The notes under the pieces: model-generated
Seen by the model: the letters and a program-made list of their open reading frames with translations, nothing else
What the model was told of the DNA's origin: nothing
The model's database searches: none
In this document: one piece after another, positions 9,240 through 18,742 of the stretch
Layout of the letters: each line of letters opens with the position of its first letter
Position numbering within the stretch: the first letter of the stretch is position 1
From: Sphingomonas hengshuiensis
Lineage (GTDB): Bacteria > Pseudomonadota > Alphaproteobacteria > Sphingomonadales > Sphingomonadaceae
Direction: 5' to 3'
Length of the DNA: 64,000 nt
Assembly (NCBI RefSeq): GCF_000935025.1
Contig: NZ_CP010836.1
Coordinates: 5,007,001-5,071,000, forward strand
Translations under genes and position numbers: made by a program

Positions 9240-9391
9240 GCGCGGCCCACCCTTTCCGCCCGATCGAGCGCGGCATCGCCGCCGGCCCGATCGACGCGGG
9301 CACACCGATCCTCGCTGGCGAGAAGCTGCGTGGATGCCGCCTGGGAGCGCTTTCCACGCTCCTGCCCCTGTCGGGAAAAACGGAGACGTAG
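9236..9391 (+). CDS. Small ORF (51 aa) between bchZ and pufB, unknown
   Basis: The ATG overlaps the bchZ stop (ATGA), like the other coupled genes in this operon, and the ORF stops 3 bases before pufB. It encodes 51 residues starting [20 protein letters not shown]. There is no predicted membrane helix and no match to PufQ, which occupies this position in Rhodobacter. It could be a small assembly or translation-coupling peptide for pufB, or an accidental frame. I do not recognise it. Confidence 0.4.
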   Translation: MSAAHPFRPIERGIAAGPIDAGTPILAGEKLRGCRLGALSTLLPLSGKTET

Positions 9392-9394
9392 AAA

Positions 9395-9553
9395 ATGAGC
9401 GATCCAAATGAAAGGATGGGACCAGGAACCTACCTGACCCCGGACGAAGCCAAAGAATTCCACAAGCTGTTCATCACAAGCTTCCTGGTCTTCACCGTCA
9501 TCGCGATCATCGCGCACGTGCTGGTGTGGAACTGGCGCCCCTGGATCGGATGA
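9395..9553 (+). CDS. pufB: PufB, LH1 antenna beta polypeptide
   Basis: 52 residues with the standard beta-polypeptide layout: a polar N-terminus ([13 protein letters not shown]), one membrane helix, and a short C-terminus WNWRPWIG. His23 and His41 are the conserved histidines; the latter, in the AIIAH motif (Ala37 to His41), ligates bacteriochlorophyll a. It pairs with PufA to form the ring around the reaction centre. Translation probably benefits from the upstream 51-aa ORF, whose stop is adjacent. Confidence 0.95.
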   Translation: MSDPNERMGPGTYLTPDEAKEFHKLFITSFLVFTVIAIIAHVLVWNWRPWIG

Positions 9554-9592
9554 GCACGACGCGAATTTCGACCAAGTGAGGAGGACCACATC

Positions 9593-9769
9593 ATGTGGAG
9601 AATATGGCTGATCTTCGACCCGCGCCGCGCGCTGGTCGCTTTGTTTATCTTCCTGTTCGTGCTGGCACTGCTGATTCACTTCATCCTGCTGAGCACCGAT
9701 CGGTTCAACTGGCTCGACGGTCCGCACAAGGCGGCTCCGGCAGCGATGGCACCCGCAACGGGGACCTGA
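9593..9769 (+). CDS. pufA: PufA, LH1 antenna alpha polypeptide
   Basis: 58 residues beginning [20 protein letters not shown], a typical LH1 alpha start. Ala25 to His29 (ALLIH) is the A-x3-H motif that binds bacteriochlorophyll a, and FNW follows at the periplasmic face. An Ala/Pro-rich tail ([15 protein letters not shown]) extends into the periplasm. The ribosome site GTGAGGAGG is strong. Hairpins after the stop separate it from pufL. Confidence 0.95.
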   Translation: MWRIWLIFDPRRALVALFIFLFVLALLIHFILLSTDRFNWLDGPHKAAPAAMAPATGT

Positions 9770-9782
9770 GCGATCGACGCCA

Positions 9783-9843
9783 CCGCGCCGGTTCGTGCCG
9801 GCGCGGGCGGACGAAGCCGGGCGCAACCCCGGCCTCGTCTGCC
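9783..9843 (+). other. Intercistronic stem-loops between pufA and pufL
   Basis: Two adjacent GC-rich hairpins lie in the 127-base gap: CCGCGCCGG/CCGGCGCGG (9783 to 9806) and a long stem with arms GGCGGACGAAGCCGGG and CCCCGGCCTCGTCTGCC (9806 to 9843). In Rhodobacter a hairpin at the same place protects the pufBA 3' end from exonucleases, so antenna mRNA outlasts pufLM mRNA. The same role is inferred here. Confidence 0.7.
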
Positions 9844-9896
9844 GACGACCCCAAAGCAACGATCCCCGACTTGCGTGCGGGGAGCGGAGAGATGTC

Positions 9897-10721
9897 ATGG
9901 CGCTGCTGAGCTTCGAGCGAAAATACCGGGTGCGAGGGGGCACGCTGATCGGCGGCGACCTGTTCGATTTCTGGGTGGGTCCCTTTTACGTCGGCTTCTT
10001 CGGCGTGACGACCGCGATTACCGCGGCGCTGGGGACCGCGTTGATCTTTTACGCGGCCTCGCTCGGGCCGACCTGGAATCCCTGGCTGATCAGCATCGCG
10101 CCGCCCGACATCAGCTATGGCCTGGGCCTCGCGCCGCTGCGCGAAGGCGGGTTCTGGCAGATCATCACGCTCTGCGCGATCGGCGCGTTCGTGTCATGGG
10201 CGCTGCGCGAAGTCGAGATCTGCCGAAAGCTCGGGATCGGCTATCACATTCCCTTCGCCTATGGTTTCGCGATATTCGCCTATGTCAGCCTGGTCGTGAT
10301 CCGGCCCTGGCTGCTGGGGGCCTGGGGCTTTGGCTTCCCCTACGGCATTTTCAGCCATCTCGATTGGGTGTCGAACACCGGCTACCAATATCTCCATTTC
10401 CACTACAACCCCGCGCACATGATCGCGGTGAGCTTCTTCTTCGTCACCGGCGGGGCGCTGGCCTTCCATGGCGCGCTCGTGCTGTCGGCGGTCAACCCGC
10501 CCAAGGGCGAGGCCGTCAAGTCGCCCGAATATGAGGATGCCTTTTTCCGCGACACCATCGGCTATTCGATCGGCACGCTCGGCATTCACCGCCTCGGGCT
10601 GTTCCTCGCGCTGTCGGCCGGGTTCTGGAGCGCGATCTGCATCATCATCTCGGGGCCGCTGTGGACGCGCGGATGGCCCGAATGGTGGACCTGGTGGCTC
10701 AACCTGCCGATCTGGTCTTGA
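9897..10721 (+). CDS. pufL: PufL, photosynthetic reaction centre L subunit
   Basis: 274 residues starting [20 protein letters not shown]. It has five membrane helices. Conserved segments include [56 protein letters not shown] (special-pair histidine region) and [15 protein letters not shown]. It binds the special pair, accessory bacteriochlorophyll, bacteriopheophytin and the secondary quinone with PufM. ATG has a GGAGCGGAGAG ribosome site. It is followed by pufM after 14 bases. Confidence 0.96.
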   Translation: MALLSFERKYRVRGGTLIGGDLFDFWVGPFYVGFFGVTTAITAALGTALIFYAASLGPTWNPWLISIAPPDISYGLGLAPLREGGFWQIITLCAIGAFVSWALREVEICRKLGIGYHIPFAYGFAIFAYVSLVVIRPWLLGAWGFGFPYGIFSHLDWVSNTGYQYLHFHYNPAHMIAVSFFFVTGGALAFHGALVLSAVNPPKGEAVKSPEYEDAFFRDTIGYSIGTLGIHRLGLFLALSAGFWSAICIIISGPLWTRGWPEWWTWWLNLPIWS

Positions 10722-10735
10722 GGGGGAGAGTTGCG

Positions 10736-11710
10736 ATGATCCGCTATCAGAACATGTTCACCCAAATTCAGTTGCGCGGGCCGCTGGAGGCTGGACCGCC
10801 GCTGCCGGCGGGCAGCTTCGCCCGCGGTGAGCTGAGCACCTATAATTACTGGGCCGGCAAGCTCGGCGCGGCGCAGATCGGCCCGATCTATCTCGGCAAG
10901 CTTGGCATCGCCTCGCTGGTCTGCGCCTTTCTCAGCTTTGAGATCATCGGGCTGAACATGTTCGCCTCGGTCAATTGGGATCCGATCCAGTTCGTCCGGC
11001 AGCTTCCCTGGCTCGCGCTGGAGCCGCCTGGTCCGCAATATGGGTTCAGCCTGTTCGTGCCGCTGGCCGAGGGCGGATGGTGGAAGATCGCAGGCTTCTT
11101 CATGGTCGCCGCGCTGTTGCTGTGGTTCGTGCGCACGCATCGCCGCGCCACGCAGCTCGGGATGGGCACGCATGTCGCCTGGGCGTTCCTGTCGGCGGTG
11201 TTCCTGATCGTCACTTTGGGCTTCATCCGGCCGATGCTGATGGGAAGCTGGGCGGAAGCCGTGCCGTTCGGCATCTTCCCCCACCTGGATTGGACCGCGG
11301 CCTTTTCGATCCGCTACGGCAACCTCTTTTATAACCCCTTCCACTGCCTCTCGATCGTCTTCCTCTATGGGTCGACCTTGCTGTTCGCGATGCACGGCGC
11401 GACGATCCTTGCGGTCGGGCGCTATGGCGGCGAGCGCGAGATCGAGCAGATCACCGACCGCGGCACCGCTGCAGAGCGCGCGGCACTGTTCTGGCGCTGG
11501 ACGATGGGGTTCAACGCTACGATGGAATCGATCCATCGCTGGGCGTGGTGGTTCGCGGTGCTGACGCCGCTGACCGGCGCGATCGGCATCCTGCTGACCG
11601 GCACGGTAGTCGATAACTGGTATCTGTGGGCGGTGCTGCACGGCTATGCGCCAAGCTATCCCAGCACCGGCGTCCTCGATCCTGCCAGCCTGCCGGGAGC
11701 GCCGCAATGA
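10736..11710 (+). CDS. pufM: PufM, photosynthetic reaction centre M subunit
   Basis: 324 residues from the ATG at [15 protein letters not shown], preceded by AGGGGGAGAG. Family landmarks are [62 protein letters not shown] and [16 protein letters not shown], which carries a non-haem iron ligand histidine. It pairs with PufL as the reaction-centre core and binds the primary quinone. The stop overlaps the pufC start (ATGA). Confidence 0.96.
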   Translation: MIRYQNMFTQIQLRGPLEAGPPLPAGSFARGELSTYNYWAGKLGAAQIGPIYLGKLGIASLVCAFLSFEIIGLNMFASVNWDPIQFVRQLPWLALEPPGPQYGFSLFVPLAEGGWWKIAGFFMVAALLLWFVRTHRRATQLGMGTHVAWAFLSAVFLIVTLGFIRPMLMGSWAEAVPFGIFPHLDWTAAFSIRYGNLFYNPFHCLSIVFLYGSTLLFAMHGATILAVGRYGGEREIEQITDRGTAAERAALFWRWTMGFNATMESIHRWAWWFAVLTPLTGAIGILLTGTVVDNWYLWAVLHGYAPSYPSTGVLDPASLPGAPQ

Positions 11711-12807
11711 GCCGTTCGTTCTTCCCCATCGCAGCCGGATCGATTGCCATGCTTGGCGTGGCGCTGCTCGGCGGCTGCGAGCTAGGCCCCAAACAATCGA
11801 CGCAAACCGGCTATCGCGGCACCGGGCTGGAGCAGATCGTCGATGTCAGATCGATCGCCAAGGAAAATGCCATACCGGCGCCGCCCTATCCCTTGCCGCC
11901 CGACGGCGGGCCGACGGCGGGCGAGAGCTATCAGAATATCAAGGTGCTGGGCGCCGTTGGCAAAGAGCGTTTCGACCATCTGATGGCGGAGATGAACCAG
12001 TGGGTGGCGCCCCCCGAACAGGGTTGCAGCTATTGCCACAATCCCGAGAATCTGGCGTCCGACGAGAAATACACCAAGGTCGTCGCGCGGCGCATGTTGC
12101 AGATGACGCAGAACATCAATTCGAAATGGGCGAGCCACGTCAAGACGACCGGCGTCACCTGCTTCACCTGCCATCGCGGCAATGCGGTGCCCGAGAACAA
12201 ATGGGCGCTGGCCGAAGGCACGCCGCATCCGGGATCGGTGCTGGGTTACCGGCATGGCCAGAATACCCCCAATATCAATGTGGGCTTTTCGTCGCTGCCC
12301 TATGATCCGTTTGCCGACTATCTGGCCGGCAAGGCCCAGGTCCGCGTCGCGAGCAGCAGCGCCTATCCCTCGCCGCAGCATGTCGTGTCGATCAAGGATG
12401 CCGAGAAATCCTACGGCCTGATGATGCATGTCAGTTCGGCGCTGGGCGTCAATTGCACCTATTGCCACAACAGCCAGTCCTTCCGGGCGTGGAACCTCAG
12501 CCGGGCACAGCGCGGCACCGCCTATTACGGGATCCGCATGGTCCGCGATGCCAATGAGAATTACATCGAGTCGCTGACGTCGGTGTTCCCGGCCAATCGC
12601 AAGGGACCGCAAGGCGATCCGTACAAGGTCAATTGCACGACCTGTCACCAGGGCCTTTCCAAGCCGCTGGGCGGGGTGAGTATGCTGGCCGAGGCTCCGG
12701 CGCTCAGCGGCGCGGCGCCCCCTGCGGTCCCCGCGGGCGGTCCGGGAGCCGGGACGGCGGTGCCCGAGGCGTTCGCAAACCCAGCCGCGATGACTGGCAA
12801 GAAGTGA
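11707..12807 (+). CDS. pufC: PufC, tetrahaem reaction-centre cytochrome c
   Basis: 366 residues. The signal peptide ends in a lipobox (LLGGC, Cys24), so the protein is a periplasmic lipoprotein. Four CxxCH haem sites are visible: CSYCH, CFTCH, CTYCH and CTTCH. It reduces the photo-oxidised special pair and is itself reduced by a soluble or membrane-anchored cytochrome c such as the one at 36.7 kb. The tail after the last haem is Ala/Pro/Gly rich. ATGA overlap with pufM indicates coupled translation. Confidence 0.95.
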   Translation: MSRSFFPIAAGSIAMLGVALLGGCELGPKQSTQTGYRGTGLEQIVDVRSIAKENAIPAPPYPLPPDGGPTAGESYQNIKVLGAVGKERFDHLMAEMNQWVAPPEQGCSYCHNPENLASDEKYTKVVARRMLQMTQNINSKWASHVKTTGVTCFTCHRGNAVPENKWALAEGTPHPGSVLGYRHGQNTPNINVGFSSLPYDPFADYLAGKAQVRVASSSAYPSPQHVVSIKDAEKSYGLMMHVSSALGVNCTYCHNSQSFRAWNLSRAQRGTAYYGIRMVRDANENYIESLTSVFPANRKGPQGDPYKVNCTTCHQGLSKPLGGVSMLAEAPALSGAAPPAVPAGGPGAGTAVPEAFANPAAMTGKK

Positions 12808-12814
12808 CTCGCCG

Positions 12815-12841
12815 CCGCGCCGCCCATGTCGGGGGGCGCGG
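12815..12841 (+). terminator. Possible terminator or attenuator hairpin after pufC
   Basis: CCGCGCCGCCC at 12815 and GGGGGGCGCGG ending at 12841 can form an 11-bp stem with a 5-base loop. There is no U-run, so it may be a stability or rho-dependent element rather than a strong terminator. It lies just before the DUF3422 gene and would set apart the puf message. Confidence 0.45.
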
Positions 12842-12868
12842 TCCGGCTTGCGCGGGGATCGCCTGAGT

Positions 12869-14122
12869 ATGACGATCCGCAGCCATTCGTTGCGCGCAGC
12901 ACTGTCGGAGGAAATGCACGTCCGGCGTCTGCCGCGCTTCGCGACACCGTGCCGACTGTTGCAGTTCGTGACCCTGCTAGGCGAGGGTTCGGCGGAGTTC
13001 GCAGGCGAGCATATCGCGATGCTGCTTGCCGCCGGGCGCGCACTGGTGCCGGCATCGGCCCGTTATGCGGTGCTGGAGCTGGAGGGCGTTACCCTGGTCT
13101 GGGAGCGGCACACCGAATTCGCGACCTATACCCTGCTCCGGCCCGGGGCGTTCGACACGCCATTCGATCCCGAGTGGTTCGAACCGGTCCAGTCCCATAT
13201 CTGCGCCGACATGCCGGGCGAGATCGTCCGCGCGACGCAGATCGCGTTCGTCGCCGCCGACGCGCCCGAGCCGACCCCCGCCGATCTCGAGCGCTGGTTC
13301 GAGCCCGAGGCGTTGATCGTCTGCGACGTCGCCGGCGGGCTGGCGACGGTGACGTCCGATTTCCGGTTGCAGGACGATGGCTATGGCCGGCTGCTGGTGC
13401 GCGATGGGGGGCTGGAGCGCGACGAGCCGGCACAGCTGTTGCTGCGGCTCCAGGAGCTCGGCAATTACCGCAACATGGCCCTGCTCGGCCTGCCGCTCGC
13501 GCAGCGGCTGACGCCGGCGGTGACCAGCCTCGAGGCGCGGCTGGCCAGCCTGACGCATGCCGTGTCGGAGCGGACGTCGGAAGACGATCAGCTGCTCGAC
13601 GAGCTTTCGTTCCTCTCGGCCGAGCTTGCCCGGCTGCTCGCGGAGACCCGCTATCGGATGAGCGCGACGCGCGCCTATGGACAACTCAGCATTGACCGTC
13701 TTGCCGGGCTGAAGATCGACGCGGTGCGCGGATACCAGACACTCGCCGATTTTACGGAGCGGCGGCTGACGCCCGCGCTGCGCACCTGCGAATCCTTCTC
13801 CGCACGGCTCAACGACCTGTCGCAGCGTGCATCCTGGACCAGCGAGCTGCTGCGCACGCGGATCGATACCGCGCTTGCCAAGCAGAACCGCGATCTGCTG
13901 ACCTCGATGGACCGCCGAACCCACCTCCAGTTGCGGCTGCAAGAGACAGTCGAGGGGCTCTCGATCGTCGCGATCAGTTACTATCTGGTCGCGCTGGTCA
14001 GCTACATCGTCGCCGCATTGCCGGGGACGGACCACCATGTTGCGATGGCGGCGGCGGTGCCGCTGGTGATCGCGGCGGTCGCGCTGATGGTGGGGCGGTT
14101 GCGGAAGCGGCTGGCGGAATAG
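12869..14122 (+). CDS. DUF3422 family membrane-anchored protein
   Basis: 417 residues. A soluble N-terminal domain (about 1 to 230, with LEGVTLVWERHTEFATYTLL and DMPGEIVRATQIAF) is followed by long helical stretches likely to form coiled coil (about 235 to 365), then two C-terminal membrane helices in YYLVALVSYIVAALPG and VAMAAAVPLVIAAVALMVG. The family is a predicted membrane-anchored protein of unknown function; the assignment rests on this pattern. The start ATG (MTIRSHSL) is chosen over one seven codons upstream because family members begin near this point. It lies downstream of pufC and converges on hemA. A role in photosynthesis is only suggested by position. Confidence 0.72.
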   Translation: MTIRSHSLRAALSEEMHVRRLPRFATPCRLLQFVTLLGEGSAEFAGEHIAMLLAAGRALVPASARYAVLELEGVTLVWERHTEFATYTLLRPGAFDTPFDPEWFEPVQSHICADMPGEIVRATQIAFVAADAPEPTPADLERWFEPEALIVCDVAGGLATVTSDFRLQDDGYGRLLVRDGGLERDEPAQLLLRLQELGNYRNMALLGLPLAQRLTPAVTSLEARLASLTHAVSERTSEDDQLLDELSFLSAELARLLAETRYRMSATRAYGQLSIDRLAGLKIDAVRGYQTLADFTERRLTPALRTCESFSARLNDLSQRASWTSELLRTRIDTALAKQNRDLLTSMDRRTHLQLRLQETVEGLSIVAISYYLVALVSYIVAALPGTDHHVAMAAAVPLVIAAVALMVGRLRKRLAE

Positions 14123-14191
14123 GGCGGGCTCTTCCGCCGGAACGTGCGGCGCCGGGACCGGCGCTCACCAAGCAATCCACTGATCCAATGG

Positions 14192-14225
14192 CCCCGGCCC
14201 TCATCAGGACGATGAGATGCCGGGG
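14192..14225. terminator. Hairpin between convergent DUF3422 gene and hemA
   Basis: CCCCGGC and GCCGGGG, with inner CTCATC and GATGAG, make a long stem with a 5-base loop in the 116-base convergent gap. A second short stem (GCGCCGG/CCGGCGC) lies at about 14150 to 14164. The position suits a bidirectional terminator, although U-runs are lacking. Confidence 0.55.
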
Positions 14226-14238
14226 AACGGTATCGAAC

Positions 14239-15462
14239 CTAAGCGGCGATCGCCTGGCGGGCGAGTGCGCATTGCGACCAGATTTCGCTGAGCGCAGTCA
14301 CCAGCCGATCGATGTCGCCATCGGTGTGGACCGGCGACGGGGTGATCCGCAGCCGCTCGGTGCCCATCGGTACCGTGGGATAGTTGATCGGCTGCACGTA
14401 GATGCCGTGATTGGCCATCAGCCAGTCGCTGATCATCTTGGCATGGTGCGCGTCGCCGACCATCACCGGGATGATGTGGCTGGGGTTGGGCAAATGGGGG
14501 ATGCCCAGCGCATCGAGGCGCTGGCGGACGATCGCGACACGGTTCTGGTGGCGGACGCGCTCGATCTGGCTTTGCTTCAGGTGCCGGATCGACGCCGCGG
14601 CGCCGGCCGCCACGGCGGGGGGCAGCGCAGTCGAGAAGATGAATCCGCTCGCGAAGCTGCGGACGAAATCGCACAGATTCTTGGACGCGGTGATATAGCC
14701 GCCCATCACGCCGAACGCTTTCCCCAGCGTGCCTTCGATCACGTCGATCCGGTCCATCAGCCCTTCACGCTCGGCGACGCCGCCACCGCGCGGGCCGTAG
14801 AGGCCGACGGCATGGACTTCGTCGATATAAGTCAATGCTCCGTGCTTCTCGCACACGTCGAGGATCTCGGCGATCGGGGCGATGTCGCCGTCCATCGAAT
14901 AGACGCTCTCGAACGCGACCAGCTTGGCGCGACCGGGCGCGACCTGCGACAGAAGTTCGTCAAGATGCGCGACATCGTTATGCCGCCAGCGCTTGCACTC
15001 GGCGCGGCTGTGGCGAATGCCCTCGATCATCGACGCGTGATTGAGCGCGTCGGACAGCACCACGCAATCGGGCAGCCGTGAGGCCAGCGTCGAAAGCGCT
15101 GCCCAGTTCGAGACATAGCCCGAAGTGAAGATCAGCGCCGCTTCCTTGCCGTGCAGATCGGCGAGTTCGGCCTCGAGCAGCACATGCTGATGGTTGGTGC
15201 CCGATATGTTGCGCGTGCCGCCCGCGCCCGCGCCGCAGCGATCGAGCGTCTCGTGCATCGCCGCGAGCACCTTGGGATGCTGGCCCATGCCGAGATAGTC
15301 GTTCGAGCACCAGACGGTGACATCCTCGACCTGGCCTTCTTCGGTCCAGCGCTTTGCGCGGGGGAATTGGCCCGCCCGGCGCTCGATCTCGGCGAAGACG
15401 CGGTAATTGCCCGCCTCGCGCAACCCGTCGAGCTGACCGGCGAACACTGCCTCGTAATCCAT
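14239..15462 (-). CDS. hemA: HemA, 5-aminolevulinate synthase
   Basis: 407 residues, PLP-dependent alpha-oxoamine synthase that condenses glycine and succinyl-CoA, the first step of tetrapyrrole synthesis in alphaproteobacteria. Landmarks are [54 protein letters not shown] and the PLP lysine in [15 protein letters not shown]. It is the last gene of the long bchF-to-hemA operon, overlapping puhE by one base, which ties precursor supply to pigment synthesis. A second housekeeping copy elsewhere is likely but not visible. Confidence 0.96.
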   Translation of the reverse strand: MDYEAVFAGQLDGLREAGNYRVFAEIERRAGQFPRAKRWTEEGQVEDVTVWCSNDYLGMGQHPKVLAAMHETLDRCGAGAGGTRNISGTNHQHVLLEAELADLHGKEAALIFTSGYVSNWAALSTLASRLPDCVVLSDALNHASMIEGIRHSRAECKRWRHNDVAHLDELLSQVAPGRAKLVAFESVYSMDGDIAPIAEILDVCEKHGALTYIDEVHAVGLYGPRGGGVAEREGLMDRIDVIEGTLGKAFGVMGGYITASKNLCDFVRSFASGFIFSTALPPAVAAGAAASIRHLKQSQIERVRHQNRVAIVRQRLDALGIPHLPNPSHIIPVMVGDAHHAKMISDWLMANHGIYVQPINYPTVPMGTERLRITPSPVHTDGDIDRLVTALSEIWSQCALARQAIAA

Positions 15463-16250
15463 TACCCTCTCCCCACACGCTCGATGACGGCCTGTGCCGC
15501 CTTGTTGTTGGATGCCCATTGCCACATTTTCGCATCGCGAAGCGGCAAAACCAGAAACAGATGCTCGACCACCCCGAGCACCGCGAGCCCGGCGATCAGC
15601 GTCGCGCTCGCAGAGGCGCCGCTGTCCACCGGCGCGCGCTCCGCCACGGTCCAGGCCCAGGCGGCGATGCCGCTGCCGAGCAGGATCGAGAAGGGAAACA
15701 GCGGATTGCACCACGCCTTGCGGAAATAGCTTTTCAGATAGGCGAGATGCTCGGGGAACACCTCGTCGCTGAGATTGGGTACGCCCAGATACAGGTTGAA
15801 CTTGGCCGAGACGCGCAGCACGAACAGCAGCAGGAAGGTCAGCGGTGCGGCCTGGTTGGGCTGGCCCCAGGTGATCGCGAACAGCAGGATCGCGGTCGCC
15901 GCGATTGCCAGCTCGTGGTGGATGACGGTGGCGGTCGCCGCCTTGAAGCGCGCCCAGCCGACCGCATTTGGTGGGCATTCGGCGCGGTTTGGCCCGGCGA
16001 CATGCCCCATCAGGAAGCTCATCTCGTGCCAGCCCCAGATCAGGATCGCCGCGGCAAAGCCGGCATAGGCGCCGCCCGCGCTGGTATCGCCGGCCTTGGC
16101 CCAGACCAGCCCGATCGCCGCGATCGCCACCAGCCCGGCCAGGATCAGGCTGGTGCGGAAGGTCTCGCGCGGGCGGCTGTCGAGCCAGACCACCGCGCCG
16201 GTGCCGATGAACCACATCAGCAGTGCGAAAAGGAGCGGCGGGATCGTCAC
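15462..16250 (-). CDS. puhE: PuhE, photosynthetic complex assembly protein 2 (DUF3623)
   Basis: 262 residues, strongly hydrophobic with about seven predicted membrane helices. [39 protein letters not shown] and [27 protein letters not shown] are typical of the family. PuhE influences reaction-centre and antenna assembly in Rhodobacter; the mechanism is unclear. It overlaps acsF (ATGA) and hemA, within the puh operon. Confidence 0.9.
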   Translation of the reverse strand: MTIPPLLFALLMWFIGTGAVVWLDSRPRETFRTSLILAGLVAIAAIGLVWAKAGDTSAGGAYAGFAAAILIWGWHEMSFLMGHVAGPNRAECPPNAVGWARFKAATATVIHHELAIAATAILLFAITWGQPNQAAPLTFLLLFVLRVSAKFNLYLGVPNLSDEVFPEHLAYLKSYFRKAWCNPLFPFSILLGSGIAAWAWTVAERAPVDSGASASATLIAGLAVLGVVEHLFLVLPLRDAKMWQWASNNKAAQAVIERVGRG

Positions 16251-17317
16251 CAGGCCGGGACCAGGCGCACCGAGGCGGGGGCGCTGTTACGCTTGACCGG
16301 GGTGCAATAGAGCCGTGCGAAATTGGCGACCGCAGCGGCGCTCAGCCCGACGCGCTTGATCCCGCCGACCAGCCCGCCCTGCGCCTTTGCCGCGTCGATA
16401 GCGACGGCGATCTTGCGCATCCGCTCCAGCCCGCGCGCGAAACGGGGGCTGTCGGTGTCGAGCACGACCGGGAACACCTGGCGGGTGATCTCCGAGCAGA
16501 TTGTGAAGACGCGCGAATCATAGTCGGTCGGGTCGATTCCCAGCGCCTTGTGGAAGGCGGGGCGATTGTGATCGCGGACATACATCGTGGTGTAGACCGC
16601 GACGAGGAAGAAGCGGATCCACAGCGTGTTGACCCCGGTCAGCAGCTTGGGATCGTTGCGCATCAAAATGGCGAAGGCGTCGCCATGGCGGAACTCATCG
16701 TTGCACCACAGTTCGAACCAGTTGAAGATCGGATGGAAGCGCAGCTCGGGATGCCGCGCCAGATGGCGGAAGATCGTGATGTAGCGCGCATAGCCGATCT
16801 TCTCGCTGAGATAGGTGGCGTAGAAGATGAATTTGGGGCGGAAATAGGTGTATTTCTTGGTCTTGGTCAGAAAGCCGAGATCGATGCCGATCCCGGCATC
16901 CTTGAGCGTATCGTTGATGAAGCCGGCGTGGCGGCTTTCGTCGCGGCTCATCAGCCTGAACAATTGCTTGATGTCGGGGTTCTTCGCGCGCTTGGCGATC
17001 TCGGCATAGAGGATGCAGCCCGAGAACTCGGCGGTCAGCGAGCTGACGAGGAAGTCGGTGAATTCCTCGCGCAGGCCATCGGGCAGGCTCTCGATCACGC
17101 CGTCGAACGCGGCGGTGCGTTTGAAGTGAAGCCGGTTGGGATCGGCGACCATCTCGGCGATCAGCGCGTCCCACTCGCCGCGCACCGCCGACACGTCGAT
17201 GCGGTCCATCGCTGCGAAATCGGTGGTGTAGAAGCGGGGGCTGAGCACCGTGTTCTGGCGCGCCAGTGCCATGGCGTCGTCGGACGTGGCGGCTTTGAGG
17301 GGCGTGATCGCGTTCAT
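16247..17317 (-). CDS. acsF: AcsF, aerobic Mg-protoporphyrin IX monomethyl ester (oxidative) cyclase
   Basis: 356 residues from the ATG at [12 protein letters not shown] diiron ferritin-like domain has ligand motifs [23 protein letters not shown] and [10 protein letters not shown]. It uses O2 to form the isocyclic E ring of (bacterio)chlorophyll. No bchE is seen in the window, so pigment synthesis here appears to depend on oxygen at this step, fitting an aerobic anoxygenic phototroph. It overlaps the upstream 98-aa ORF (ATGA). Confidence 0.95.
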   Translation of the reverse strand: MNAITPLKAATSDDAMALARQNTVLSPRFYTTDFAAMDRIDVSAVRGEWDALIAEMVADPNRLHFKRTAAFDGVIESLPDGLREEFTDFLVSSLTAEFSGCILYAEIAKRAKNPDIKQLFRLMSRDESRHAGFINDTLKDAGIGIDLGFLTKTKKYTYFRPKFIFYATYLSEKIGYARYITIFRHLARHPELRFHPIFNWFELWCNDEFRHGDAFAILMRNDPKLLTGVNTLWIRFFLVAVYTTMYVRDHNRPAFHKALGIDPTDYDSRVFTICSEITRQVFPVVLDTDSPRFARGLERMRKIAVAIDAAKAQGGLVGGIKRVGLSAAAVANFARLYCTPVKRNSAPASVRLVPAW

Positions 17318-17610
17318 AGGTGGGTCCGATCGCTGAAGCTGACTTCGTAGAGTTCGGTCATCTCGAAATGTCCTGCGAACTTGGTCCATAGCCGCTCGAC
17401 GGTGCTCGCGCGCTCGACGGTGGCGATGCGATCCTCGACGCGGCGTTCGCCAAAGCCGACGCAGATCGGCGCGCCATGGACGCGGACGCGATCGCCCGGG
17501 CCGACTTCATAGTCATTGCCCAGCACCACATTCGCGCGGCAATATTCGTCGCTGAGTTCGACTTCGACGCGGCAGGGCGTTTCGAAGCGGGTTCGGCGCA
17601 GCGCGATCAT
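17314..17610 (-). CDS. 98-aa protein between puhC and acsF, unknown
   Basis: Small soluble protein with a beta-rich N-terminal half ([38 protein letters not shown]) that could be a small beta-barrel, and a C-terminal half ending [21 protein letters not shown]. It overlaps both neighbours by 4 bases, so it is surely co-translated. It holds the place where Rhodobacter has the tiny puhD, but I see no similarity I can vouch for. A role in reaction-centre or cyclase assembly is inferred from position only. Confidence 0.75.
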   Translation of the reverse strand: MIALRRTRFETPCRVEVELSDEYCRANVVLGNDYEVGPGDRVRVHGAPICVGFGERRVEDRIATVERASTVERLWTKFAGHFEMTELYEVSFSDRTHL

Positions 17611-18104
17611 GCCGTGGGGTCCACGGACTTGGCGTTATGGGCGTCGAGCAGCGCCGCGAAGGTCGCGCGGTTGGTCGTGCCGAAGGCGGTGAGTTCGAGC
17701 GCGCGGCCGGTGGCACTGTCGACCAGCGAGAGTTCGCCGTCCGCCCACAGCGTCAGCTTGAACGAAGGGCCGTTGCCGATGCCATGCGCACGCCGCTCGC
17801 GCGCCAGCCCGCGCATCACGCCGCGAATGAAGCCGGTCTGCTGCCCCGGGACGACGACCGCCGCGATACCGCCGCGCACATCCTCGATCACCACCGCGCC
17901 GTCGGCCCGGTCGACGAAGCGAAGGTCGCGCGACTTGACCGGGCGGATCCCGGCCTGCTCGCGCATCAGCACGGGCGATGCTGCGGGCGGAATGTCGGCG
18001 ATGCGGACGAAGCTTGCCGCCGAAAGCGCGAACGCCACCAGCGCGCCGGCGAGGACCAGCGTCCCGCGCGGCAGCATCTCGCCATGGCTATGGGTGCCGC
18101 TCAT
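17607..18104 (-). CDS. puhC: PuhC, photosynthetic complex assembly protein
   Basis: 165 residues. One N-terminal membrane helix (GTLVLAGALVAFALSAASFVRI) anchors a periplasmic domain with DLRFVDRADGAVVIEDVRGG and GFIRGVMRGLARERR, the recognised PuhC core. It helps the LH1-RC core complex form. It overlaps puhB and the 98-aa ORF by 4 bases each. Confidence 0.9.
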   Translation of the reverse strand: MSGTHSHGEMLPRGTLVLAGALVAFALSAASFVRIADIPPAASPVLMREQAGIRPVKSRDLRFVDRADGAVVIEDVRGGIAAVVVPGQQTGFIRGVMRGLARERRAHGIGNGPSFKLTLWADGELSLVDSATGRALELTAFGTTNRATFAALLDAHNAKSVDPTA

Positions 18105-18742
18105 GCCGCCACCGCCTCGCCAAAGGTCGCGACCGCGGGCCTGGCCATGGCGACCTGGCCGGTGGGGCTGGCCGCCATGCAGGTCCGTGCGATCAGCGCC
18201 GCGACTTCAGCCGCGTTCGGGACGGCGCGCAGCATCGGTTGCGGGGCGGCGAGCTTCCAGGGGCGGGCATGGGGCCACAGGGCAAGGTAGCCGAGCTTCT
18301 GCTGGCCGATGATGGTGAGCGGCATATCGCCCGATCCGTCGGCGCGCGCAGCGAGATCGACCGCACCGACCAGCCCGAGCGGCAGATTGATGCATTTGGG
18401 CAGCGCCATGCCGATGCGCAGCACGATCCGCCGATTGGTGAGCGTGTAGATCGTCGTGCGCGCGGCGCCCCAGGCGAGCAGATGGAGCAGGGCGACGCAG
18501 ATCGCGCCGAGCAACGCGGTCATCCCTACGCCCGTGAGGTCGCCTGGGGAGCGGATGCCCCGCGCAAACGTGGCGATCATCGCCCACATAGTGAGCAGCG
18601 CGAAATAGCCCGCGATCAGCCGCGTGTGGAACGCGGTGCGCGCCAGCGCGCGCCAGTCGGGCGAGCCCTGCCAGAGGATCGTCTCGCCGGCAGGCGGGAT
18701 TCCGGGCAGGCCGGGGATCGGCTCATTCTCATATTCGGTCAC
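18101..18742 (-). CDS. puhB: PuhB, reaction-centre assembly protein (PH-like membrane protein)
   Basis: 213 residues. GETILWQGSPDWRALARTAFHTR followed by membrane helices, and YTLTNRRIVLRIGMALPKCINLPL, are typical of the PuhB/bacterial PH-domain family. It promotes reaction-centre assembly, possibly by acting on PuhA. Coupled to puhA and puhC by 4-base overlaps. Confidence 0.9.
   Translation of the reverse strand: MTEYENEPIPGLPGIPPAGETILWQGSPDWRALARTAFHTRLIAGYFALLTMWAMIATFARGIRSPGDLTGVGMTALLGAICVALLHLLAWGAARTTIYTLTNRRIVLRIGMALPKCINLPLGLVGAVDLAARADGSGDMPLTIIGQQKLGYLALWPHARPWKLAAPQPMLRAVPNAAEVAALIARTCMAASPTGQVAMARPAVATFGEAVAA

Noticed and set aside
9236..9391. PufQ
   Set aside because: The position fits, but the peptide has no membrane segment and no resemblance to Rhodobacter PufQ.
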